24,520 nucleotides of DNA from Diacronema lutheri (lineage: Eukaryota; Haptophyta; Pavlovophyceae; Pavlovales; Pavlovaceae). The position numbers and the translations under genes are program-made. This document shows positions 9,601 through 20,900 of the stretch, one piece after another. Position 1 is the stretch's first letter, and each line of letters begins with the position of its first letter. The notes below the pieces were generated by a model that was not told where the DNA came from, ran no database searches, and saw only the letters and a program-made list of their open reading frames with translations. The stretch spans positions 1-24,520 of the forward strand of contig JAGTXO010000066.1 in NCBI GenBank assembly GCA_019448385.1, read 5' to 3'.

Positions 9601-11867
9601 CTCTTCGTGCTCGTCGACGCGGCCGACGCGGCGGGCGACAGCGACGCCGCGCTCGGCGCGCTCGCGGCCGCGGTCGACGCGACGGAGCTGCGCCCGCCGC
9701 CGGCCTTTTGGCGCGCGGGCCGCGCCGCGGCGTACGCACCGCGTCCGCCGCCCCTCGACTCGGCGCGGCCGCGCTACAACCGGCGCGCGCGCGCACCTAG
9801 CCCTCCCGTCGCGGCCGCGCGGCGCAATCTCGCGCGCGCGGTGCGCGAGCTCACGCGCGCCGCGCGCGCTGAGCGCGAGCGCGCGCCGGCGCCGCGCGGC
9901 GCGCGCGGCGGCGTGCTCCACGCGCTGCGCGCGTCGCTCCCCGTGCACGCGCGTGCCGCGCTCGGCACGGACGCGGAGCTGCGCGCGGACATCGCCGCGT
10001 TCGCGCGCGCGCGCCGCGAGCTGCACAGCCTCACCGACGCCGAGGTGGCGGCGCTCGCGCGCCCGGACGGGCCGCCGCTGCCCGTGCGGCTCGCGTGCAC
10101 GGCGGTCGCGCGCGCGCGCGGCGTGACCGTGCTGCTCGACATCGTGCCGCGCGGCGGCGGCGCGCCCGAGCGGCTCGTGTGCCGCGCCCGTCGCCGCGGC
10201 GCCGCCACGCGCACGCCACGGCCGACAGCCGCCGTTATCGCGCGCGCGCCTTGCATAGCGGCGCGCGTTGGCCACACTGAGCCGGCGCGCGCGTGCGCGG
10301 GCGGATCGATCGGGGTCGCGCGCCTCCGTTCAGCGCGCCGCCGCTCTTGGCGTGGGGCGCGGCTCGACGTGCACACCCGCGAGCGGCTGGCCACACCGGT
10401 GCCAGGCCACGTCGTGGCCTGCGCCGCCGCCTCGGCCATCGGCGCGTGCGTCGCTCGCGCGCGGCTTGGGCTTGCACGGCTGGCGCGCGCGTGGCCCTGC
10501 GCCTCCGCTCCACTGGCCGCTGCTGCTGTCGCCTTCGCGCCTGCCGCCGACGGTGTTTTCTGCGCCCCGCTGGGCGCTCCTGCATCCGCCTTCGCGCCTG
10601 CCGCCGACGGTGTTTTCCCCGCCGCACTAGCCGCTGCTGCATCCGCCTTCGCGCCTGCCGCCGATTTTCCCGCCCCACTAGTTGCTCCTGCATTCGCCTC
10701 CGCGCCTGCCACCGACGGCGTTTTCCCCGCCCCACTAGCCGCTGCCGCTGCCGCGTCCGCGCCCGCCGCCGCGGGCGCGTCTTCCGCCCCACCAGCCATC
10801 GCCGCCGCGCCCGCCGCCAACGCGCGCACCGCCAACGTGCCCGTTGCCAACGAGGCTACCGCCACCGAACCAGCCGCCCTTGAGCTTCCCCTCCAACCCG
10901 CCAACTCGGCGCTGCTTGCGTGGGCGGGCGACGCGGCTGCGCGCCGGCTGGCCGCCGCCGCCGCGAGCGCCGGCCTCCCGCAGGCAGAGGTGGAGCGCAT
11001 CGCCAGCGGCGACATGCTCGCCTCAACCGTCGACGCGTGCTGCGAGGTCGTGCTGCGCGTGCACGGGCAGGCCGGCGGCGGGCATGTCTGCCACGTGCCG
11101 CTCGCCGCGCAACCCGCGGTGTTTCAGGACGACGCCGAGCGCGCCGCGCTGCTGCACCGCCTGCGCAGCGAGGCGACAACGCAGGCTGTCATCGGCGTGT
11201 GGAGCCCGTCGGACGAGCGCGGCGGCGCGGGCGGTGACGACGGCGCGCAGCTCGCCTCCGGCCATTTCACCGCGTTGCGCCTTGTGCGCGTCGCGCGCGC
11301 GGGCGAGCATCGCTACGACGCGGTGCTCGTCGACACGCTCGCGTCGCCCTGCAGGCAGGCGCTCATGCTCGCCAAGGCGATAACTGCCACGCTGCACGCG
11401 GCGGGTCTCGACATTTCGCGCGTGCGCCGCGCGCTGCTGCTCAACGAGGCGGCGCAGCGTGGCGCGACGTGCGGCCTCGCGATAGTGGGCGCGCTCAACG
11501 ACGCGCTCGCCGCGGCGGGCTGCTCGTCCGCGCCGCGCACGTTCAGCGTGGCGGACATGTACGCTGTCGGCGAGCGCCTCCGCGTCGCGCTGACCGGCGC
11601 GGCCAGCGATCGTGCGCCGGGCGGCGTCTGCGCGGTCACGAGCGCGGTGCGCGGCGGGGGCAGCCCCGATCGCGCCGAAACGCCGCCGCAGACGCGCGGC
11701 GCCAAGGCCGCCGCTGGCGTCACCGCCGCCGCCACCGCCGCCGCCACGCCGCCGCCGCCCGCGCTGGGCGCCGCCGCCGCCGCCACCGCCGCCGCCGCCG
11801 CTGCTGCCGCCGCCGTGGCCGCGCCGCCACCGCCGCCACCGCCGCCGCCGGCCGGCGACGCGGGCGA

Positions 11868-11940
<73 letters not shown>

Positions 11941-14900
11941 GCCGCGCGCACGTTCTTGAAGCTCGCGCCCAGGGCGCGCGCGGCCGCCTCGGCGCGTGAG
12001 GCGTTGCGCGCCGCGTGTGCGCGCGCGGACGCGGCGGCGTCGTCACACGCGTCGGCGCCGCACGCGCCCGCCGGTGCGCGCCGCCGGCGGCGCGCGGGCG
12101 CAGGCGAGCTGGCGCTCGCGGCTGCGCGCGCGCTCGCCTCGACGGAGCACGGCGATTTGACGGACGACGCGCTCGAGGCCGCCGTCGAGCAGGAGCTGGG
12201 CGACGAGCGCGGCCAACTGCTGCTGTGCACGCGGGGCGCAGCGGCGCAAAGGCCCGCGCTTTGCCGGCTCCTGAAGCACGCGTGCGCGTCGGCGCGCGCG
12301 GCGAAGCGCGCGCAATTCACGGTGTTCGTCGTGCGCGCGGCCACGCGCGGCGAGCGGGGGGGCGCCGCCGCGAGGCGCGTGGACTCGGTGGTCGAGCTGT
12401 CGTGCGCGCTGCACGAGAAGGCGGGCGCGCTCGGCGGCCTCCAGAGCGTCTGTGTGCGTGGCTTTGCCCTCGAGCGCCGCCGGACACTCGACGGTGGCGC
12501 CGAGGCCGGCGCGTCCGCCATCGGCCAGGACGAGCAGGTCGAGGCAGAGGCGGGCGAGGCGTCCGTCGCCGGCGTGACGATGGCCAAGCAGCTGCGTCAG
12601 TTTGCCGAGCAAGCTGCCCGCGACGACGTGCTCTTCCGCGTCGCCGTGTCCGAGGCCGACGCCCACGCCCGGCTGGCGCGCGTTGCGGGTGACGATGTCG
12701 GCGCGTACAGCGTCGTGCTCGCAGTCGCCGGGCTCGTCTGGCTGGCCAAGGCCGACGAGGTTGCGCCGGCGGCCGCCCGGTCCGCCGCCGCGCCGCCCGC
12801 CGCCCCGCCTGCTGCCGCCACGTCCGCCGACGCCGAGCGCGACGCCTCGCCTTCCGACCGCCTGCGCGCGCTGACGCTCGCCGTGCGAGTCGCGCTCGCG
12901 CGCGGCGTGCTGCGCCACCTCCTCGCCGACGCGTCGCCGGGCGCGTCCGCGACCGCTGGCGGTAGTTGCGCGACGCCCGTCGAGGCGGCCGCGTCCGACG
13001 CCGCGCCGCCCGCCACGGGCGTCGTGACGAGTGGCGTCGCGGCGGGCGCTGTGGCGGCCGCACCGGCTGCTGCGGGCGGTGCGACGGCGGGTGCATCGCC
13101 CATCACGCGGCCGGCGAAGCGCGCGCGGCGCACGCTCACCGCCGCTCCAGCCGCCTCGGCCGTTGCGGCCGCTGGAGGCGCACGCGCTGGCGCACGCGGC
13201 GCGGCCGGCGCGCCTCGCGCGCGCGCCGCGCGCGCGCCGGCCGAGTACGTCTGGCTTGCCATCGCGCGCCGGATGCTGGCGGCGCGACACGCGGCGGCCG
13301 CGGGCGGCGACTTTGTCGCGTCGTGCGTCGCCGCGATGCAGGCCGAGTACGGCGACGGCTGTGCCGTCGTCGTCGGCGACGCGCCTGATGACGCCTTGGT
13401 CGAGGCTGCGGCGGCGGCGCTGCTCGAGGGCAAGCACGCGGCGGTGAGCCTCGGCTGCGTCGACCGGCCGGCGGTGCTCGTCGTGCAGCGCGCCGTGGAC
13501 GCGCCCACGTCGCGCGTGCACGGGTGGTGCGCGCACGCGGCGGGCGCCGCCGAGTTTGACGAGGGCGCCGCGCACGGCGTGTTCAACGCGATCGTCGAGC
13601 GCGCGTGGGCGCTGCGTCCGGACCCGGCTGACGGCAGCCCGCCGCCCACGCGCACGTGGGAGGTCGAGCAAATCGCTGGCGACGCGCCCGACCAGGCGGG
13701 CGTGGCCGCGCTGCGCGTGCTCTACGCGCTCGTCGCGGCGCACGGCCGCTACCGCTCGGCCGCCGCGCTCTTTGGCGCGATCGCGCAGCTGCACGCGCCC
13801 GACGCCGCCGGCGCGCGCGCGGAGGTCGTCGCGGCGGCGTGCGCGGTGCCGCACGGCGCGCGGCCGGGCGCCGCGCCGGCGGCCGCGCGGGACGACGCGA
13901 GGGAGCGCGCATGGGAGGGCGCTCAGATCGCCGCGCTCGCCGTCGGCGCGGACGCTGCGCGCAGGCGTGTCGCGCCCGTGCGCGCGCTCGTCGACGCGCT
14001 CGGCACGCCACCGACCTCGGCGATCACGGGCGGGCCGGCGGTCCGGCTCGCGGGCGCGGGCGACGGCGGCCACGGTGCACGGTGGGTGGGCGGGCAGGCG
14101 GCGACGCCCGCCGAGCAGCTGCCGAGGGAGCTGCTGCGCGCCTACCACGAGGCGGTGCTGTGCGTCACGCCCGGCAGCCTCCAGCTCGGCCCGGCGGCGC
14201 TCGACGCGGTCACGCGGCCGCGCGAAAACGACACGCTGGAAGGCCTCCTCGCGCGCGTCAGCTGGCAGTGCGGCGCGAGGGCGAGCACGTGCGCCATGCT
14301 CGCCACGTTTTCCGAGCAGGCGGGCACCGGCTCGCGCGTCGCGCTCAAGGCCCTCCGCACGAGCTCCGACCTGGCCGGGCTGACGGCGGCTGCGGTCGGG
14401 CAGCAGGCGCCGCAGACGCCGCCGCCGCCGCTGCTCGTGATGCTCGGCCGCTGCCCCAGCCCGCTCGTCGGCGGCGGCCTCTTCCCGCCCGACCGCGCGA
14501 CGGGCGAGCCGGCGGTGCACGCGGCGACGTCCGAGCTCGCCGTCGAGCTGCTGCGCGACGCGCGCGCGCTGGCCGGCACGGACGGGCGGCTCGTCGTGCT
14601 GTGCCTCGAGGCGTCCAACCCGCTCTGGTTCTGCCCCAAGGTGCGCGAGCTCGAGCTGCCGCGGACGCGGTCGGACGGCGTGCGCGCGTCCGGCTGCACC
14701 TGCCCTGCGACGTGCAGCGATGCGCGCGGCGCGGCGGGTGGCGCTGCCCGCGGCGCATCGACGCGGCCGGCGGCGCGCGCGATCAACAAGGCGGTGCTCG
14801 ACCACTTCGTCGCGCTTTTCGGCCGCGAGGGCTTCGCGACCTTTGAGTTTGCGGGCGGCGGCGAGGCGAGCTGGCTGTGCGACAGCGCGGCCGGCACGAC

Positions 14901-17900
14901 GACCGTCGCGGCGTGCGCGTCGCTGCCGCCGCGCATGGGCGATGGGCAGCTGGCCATCCGGCGGCACACGCTCGGCACGGGCGCCGACGCGCCGGCGCAC
15001 GCCGTCGTCTCGCTCCGCGTCGCGCACGTGAGCCACGCCATCCGCCGCGCGGCGGACGACGGCGGCGCGCGCGCCGAGCGGATGGCGCGCGCCGCGCGCG
15101 CGTTCTGCGATGTGGCGGCCGCGCTGCGCGTCGACGCGATCCTGGCGGAGGTGCCCGAGGACCGCCCGACGGGCACGCCCTTCCTTGGCGGGCTGCTCAA
15201 ATTTTGGGACAAAGACCACGGGAGCTCGACGGCGCCAGCCACGCTCGCGCTCGGAGACGTGCGCGAGGCGGCCAAGCGGACGGCCGACGCAGCGGCCGGC
15301 CGAGCGGACGAGGTCCCTGCGGCTGGCCGTCCGCAGGTCGCGGCGCGCGCGTGCGCTGGCGCGATTGGCGGCGGCGCGGGCGCGGCGGGCGCCTCGGACG
15401 CTGCGCCGCGTGCACTGGCGGGCGCGTCGGGTGCGCGCACGGACGGCGGCCCTGCCGACGCACCGCGCCAGCTGGAGAGCCGCTACGGCGAGGCGAGCAA
15501 GCTCGACCTACCCCAAGATTCCACTACGGGCCGCGTCCTCGACGCTCGCGAGGCCCAGGACCGCGCGCGCGTGCCTGCTGCGCCCGACGGCACAGCGCTG
15601 CGCCGCGTGCTCGACGCCGTCGGCGCGGGCGCGCCCGCGCAGCGCAGCCCGCGCTGGCACGACGAGCGATGGGAGGAGGTCACGGGCAGCAAGGTTGGCG
15701 ACGTCGTGAACGACAACGCCGGCGTCGCGCACGAGACGCTCACCGACGAGTACGTGCACCGGCGGCGGCGCGAGGTGCGGACCAAGGCGACGACCGCGGG
15801 CATCCTCGGCGAGGCCGTCGCGCTGCGCAAGCTAGCGGCCGCGTACGGCATCACCGTCGTGTGCAACCTGCCGATGGTGCGTGCGGACCCGCACGACAAG
15901 AGCGCGCCGTTCGCCTTCTCGCCGGACGGGCTCGCCATCCTCCCCGAAAACAACGAGCAGGTCCTCGTCGAGGTGAAGACGCTCACCAAGGCGGGCGCCA
16001 CGGCGCACGAGGACGGGCCGCCGCAGCCGCACCGCGATCAGCTGCAGCTCGGCATGCACGTCCTCGGCGTGAGCAAAGCGCTCTACGTGCAGTACCTCAG
16101 GCACGAGGACCGGATCGTCGTGCACGTCGTGACGCGCGGCGCCGGCTGGCTTGCATTCGCGCAGCCGAGGGTGCAGGCCTTCTGGGCGCGCGTCGTCGAG
16201 CGGCGCGCGCGGCTCGAGCGCGCGCGCGCCGACCACCCGGCTGCGAGCCGGCGGCACCGGCGGCAGCAGACGCCGGCCGGGCCGCCGCTCGTGCTCGCGC
16301 TGGACGGGCGCATCCCCGCCGCGCGCGCCGCCGCGCTGCACGCCGTCGCGCACGGCACCGCGAGCGCGGCGGCGGTGACGGCGGCGGCGGCGACGGGCGA
16401 CGCGACGGCGTTGCAAGACGCGATCGCGGCGCTGCGCGCGCCCGTCGGCAATGCGGCGATCGACAGCGCAGCGCGTGCGGAGCGCGCGGCCGTCGAGCGG
16501 GCGATCGCGTACCTCGGGCAGCCGGCGGGCGACGCCGCCGCCCGCGGCACGGCCGAGGCGGCCGAGGAGGAGAGGACGGTCGACGCCGACATCTGCGCGT
16601 TGCTGCACCAGCTCGGCGCGAGCGTGGCGCACGTGCACGTCGAGGACGCGGATTGCGTCACGCGTGAGCACTGGGGCGAGGCGGTGCTCGCTGCAGCGGA
16701 CGACCCGTCGAGCGCCCCCGCCATTTCGAGCGTCATCGTCGCGCACATCGTGCGCCTCGCCGGCTTTGGCGTCGAGCTCCCGCAGTCGATTCGCGTCGCC
16801 CCCAGCACGGCCGACTGGCACGAGGGCTGGCTCGACGTGCAGTGCGTGCTGCTGCGCACGCGCCGGCGCGGGCGGCGCGACGACGACTTTGTGGCCGTCG
16901 TCAGGCGCGGTGGGCGCTGGTTTGCGTGCGAGCCCGGCCGCGCGCGGCGGCTGCAGTGGCGGTCGGTCCTACGCCGCGCGCGCGGCGGCGTCGACGGGAC
17001 CGGCGAGGAGGCGTTCGCGATCGTCTACGTGCGGCGCGGCGACGCGGCCGGCGACGCGGCTGGCGACGCGCAGGCCGCACGGGCGCGCGGCGGGCGCGCG
17101 CGCAGGCGCACGCGCGGCGGCACGCGCAAGCGCAAGCGCGGCGCCTCCGCCGGGCTCGAGGCGGCCGCGCCCGCCGGCGCGCCGGCTGCCGCGCCCGCCG
17201 GCGCGCCGGCGGGCGCTGCTCACCGCCCGCCCGCCATGCGCGCCACGGTCGCCGCGCGCACCACGCGCTCTGTGACCGACGCGCTGCACTCGGCGCCTGC
17301 CGCCACGGTTGCACCTGTCTTCGACTGGCGCGCCGGCCGCCCGCCCCCCGCCGCTCGAGCCCGCCACCCGCGGCCGCGTGGGCGCGCGCCACCGGGCAAG
17401 GCCTGGGACAGCGTCTCGGGTGCGTGGGCGGACAAGCCGACTGGTGCTGCCGTCGCCGCCGCGCCGCCGCCGCTGCCGCCCGCCGCCGCGCCGCCGCCCA
17501 CCGCCGCGCCGCCGCCCGCCGCCGCGCCGCCGCCCGCCGTCGCGCCGCCGCCCGCCGCCGCGCCGCCGCCGCCGCCGCCACCGGCGGCGCTCGGCCGCCG
17601 GCAGCACGTCGGCGCGGGCGGCAGCGCGGCGGGCCGGCGGCTCGCGGCCATCGCACGGCGGCAGCGCGGCGTGCGCGCGCCGCCGCCCGCCGCGCGCTTC
17701 CTCGCCACGCTGCCGCCACCGCCACGCGACGGCCTCGCGCGCACGAGCAAGCAGGCGCGCGCGAGGCGCAACGCGGACGGACGGCCGGCGCACGCGCGCG
17801 CGGCCAACGCGCGCGCCTTCTACCGCGGCGTGGAGCTCGGCGTGCACGCGACGCGCGCCATCGTCGACGCGCGCCACGCCGACCTGCCGCAGGCCGTCTT

Positions 17901-20900
17901 CGTGGCGGAGGCGCGGGCGATCGTCGCGCGCTCCGCCGGCGGCGGCGCGCTGCTCGCGCCGGACGACGTGCGCGACCTGTGCGACGCGCAGACGGACGCC
18001 GATCGCGCTGCGATCTGGGCGTCGGTGGGCGCGCACGAGGCGACGCGCATCTTCGCGCTCGTCACGCGCAACGCGAGCTTGGCGGGCGCGGCGCTGCTCG
18101 TGCTGCACACGCCGGCGGGCGCGCCGGCGCGCGCGCTCGGGCTCCTGGCGACGCGCTCGCGCGCGCCGTCGACGGGCGCGCCGCGCGACGCGCACAGGGC
18201 GCTGGTGCAGCGGTTGGACGTGCTGATGGACGCGATCGCCGCGGCGCGAGGCGCGTCGCCGCTCGAGCTCGAGCTCGCGCTCGCGCCCGAGCCGCAGAGC
18301 GCGTGCAACGCGCGTGCGGCCGCGCTGCTCTGCCTGCAGGCCGTCGCGGACGCGAGCGGCCGTCCCGCCGCTGAGGACGCGCTGGCCGCGCTCGACGACG
18401 CGCGCGGCATCGACCGGCACTGCCACGCCGTCCGGCAGCAGATCGAGGCGAAGCTCGCGTGGCGGCGCGCCGACGGCGCCGTCGGCGTTGACGGCGCCGA
18501 CGGCGCGCCCGCGCTCGCGCCTGCCGCCGCACCGCCGGCGTGCGCGCCGGCGCACGCTGCCGGCGAGGCGGCGGTCGACCAGGCGATCGTCACGCGGGTG
18601 CGCGACGCGCTGCGCGCGTGGGCGACGACTGGCACCGCGCCCAGCGCGGCGGTGCTCGACGACGCCTGCGCCGCGTACACGGCCCGCGCACGCGCGCGCA
18701 AGGACGCGCGCACGGCGCTGGGCCCGACGCGCGCGGCCGAGCTGCTCGCCGCGGCCGCGCGCGGCGGAGCCGACGGGGCGGATGCCGCGCGCGCGCTGCT
18801 CGGCGGCACGCCGCGCCTGCTCGTCGTGCTCCTCTGCGTGCCCGTCGCCGCGCCGTCCGGCGAGCCGCCGCGCCCGGTCGGGCTGCTCGTCGCCGACCGG
18901 CCGACGGACGACTCGCGCCCGGCCGCGCTCGTGCGCTACGACTTTGCGCCGCTCGACGCGGACGTGGCCGTCGCGGTCGGCGCGCATGCCGTCGCGCTGG
19001 CCAGTGCGATCTGGCCGCTGCTCGCGGCCGAGGGGGAGCCGCGGCCATCGCCCGTCGTGCGCTCGCAGCCGCGCGGCGGCGACGATGGCGCGTGTGCGCT
19101 CGCAACGTTCGCGTGCCTCGACGCGCTGATGACCGCCAGCGTCGGCGCGCACGGCCTCGCGGGCGGCGCGGGCATGCTGCCCGCGCTGGTCGCGCGAGGC
19201 GCCGCGGCCGCCCAGCGCGAGCGGCAGCTGCGCGCGGCCGCCGAGAGGCTGGGCGGCACGGTCGCTGGGTGGCCGGACACGGGCGCGAGCGCGGCGGGCG
19301 CGAGCGTCGACGAGGAGGCGCGCACGTACGAGGTCGAGGCGGTCGTCGACGAGCGCCGCAAGGCGGGCAAGAAGGTGACGTTCCAGTTCCGGATCAGGTG
19401 GCGGGGCTACGACGAGAGCGCCGACACGTGGGAGCCTGAGGCCAACGTGAGCAGCGACCTCGTCGCCCAGTTCCGCAAGACGCGCGACGAGCAGAAGCGG
19501 CGCGCGGGCGGATCGGGCAGCGGCAGCGGCGGCGCGGGCGCGGCGTCGGCATTGGCGTCGGCGCCGCTTCGCGCGCACGGCGAGTCGGGCGCCGCGGGCA
19601 AGCGCGCCGCGGCGGGTGCCGCCGCGAGCGCGCGCGACGCCGCGGGCGCGCGCGCGCCGAGCGTTCCCCGCGCGCGCGGCGTCGAGCGCGCGCGCGTGGA
19701 CGAGCCCGCTGCGCCGAGCGCGCGCGCCGCCGGCGGCGCGACGGCGCGCACGCGCGGCAGCGTGCTCCCGGGCTTCGTGGTCAAGCGCTCGACGCTCAAC
19801 GCGGGGCCGCAGGCGGTGACGGCGCAGCCCGGTGCGCGGAAGGAGCTGCGGCGCATCGCGGCGGCCGTGCACAGGCTCACGACACAGGCGTACCGCGTCA
19901 TCAACAAGGTGGTGCGCGACGAGGCTGCGGTGGCGAGCGCGCAGGCCGTCGGCGCGGCGTCGGGCGGCCCGTCGACCAGCGTGCACACGTCGACCACGAT
20001 GGACAAGGGATCCGTCCGTGCGATCTTCTCGGCCATCGGCTGGCACAAGGACGAGAGCACGTACGGTGCAGCGCCGCGAGGCAAGCCCGCCGAGCAAGCC
20101 GCCGCGCAGACCAAGGCGGCGACGGCGCGCGCCGTCGGCGAGATGGCCGAGGGCGTCCAGCCCGTCTGCGCGGTGGGCCTCACGGAGATCCTCGAGGCGG
20201 AGGCGACGCAGGTGTCCACCGCGTGCCTGATGCACCCATCGCGCGTCGTGAACGGGCTGCTCCGCGACGTCGTCCGCGCGGCAGTCGAGCGCGACGAGGC
20301 GCTCGTCGCGCTGCCCGAGATGCAGCGAAACGCGCGCGTGCGCGAGCTGTGCGAGCGGCTGCTGCGCGGCGACGTGGAGGGCGCGCGCGTCGGCTGCCCC
20401 GCCGCGCTCGACCGCCACCTGCCCGACATGGTCCTCCACAAGATCGACTACAAGTGCACGCCCACGAAAAGGTGGAACTACGACCGGCACACGACGCGCT
20501 ACTTCCTCGTGCAGATCCGCACCCTGCAGCACGTGGCCGAGGGGCAGGCGCTGCTCTGCCGGCTCGCGCACATCCACACGCAGCTGACCGGACGGCCGCC
20601 GCGGTACAATGTGGCGCCGCTGCGCACGCACAATGTGCGCGCGAGGCGTGGCTGCCGCTGCCGCCGCCGAGCGCCCAAGCGCGCGCGCCGCCGCCGTGCG
20701 CGCCGCCCCGCGGCCAGGTTGGTCACGCGCCCGCGCGCTCGCGCGCCGCGCGCTGCGCGCAGGTGCCGCGCAACGTGCGCCTCGCCGCGAGCGCCATCTG
20801 GGTGACGCTTTCGGATGACGAGCGCAAGGAGCTGCGCGCGCGGCTCAAGGCGCTGGACCTGCGCGACCACGATGGCGAGCCGATCAAGTGGACAGGCACA

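Noticed and set aside
12043-15219. A 1058-codon open frame on the minus strand
   Set aside because: Same reason: Arg-rich shadow of the giant gene with no motif and no splice logic.
14930-15225. An endonuclease/exonuclease/phosphatase-type fold before the YqaJ domain
   Set aside because: The segment VVSLRVAHVSHA...VDAILAEVPE recalls the N-terminal part of that fold, but the key Asn and Glu positions and the terminal Ser-Asp-His are not present.
16969-20631. A 1220-codon open frame on the minus strand
   Set aside because: It mirrors the YqaJ-to-Fanzor coding region, is Arg/Ala-rich and shows no domain. Long antisense frames are expected at this GC content.
20223-20762. Frame 3 upstream of the Fanzor RuvC region as its N-terminus
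   Set aside because: This stretch is Arg/Pro-rich noise, whereas frame 1 over the same bases gives a plausible Fanzor N-terminus. An intron at 20635-20762 explains the switch better.
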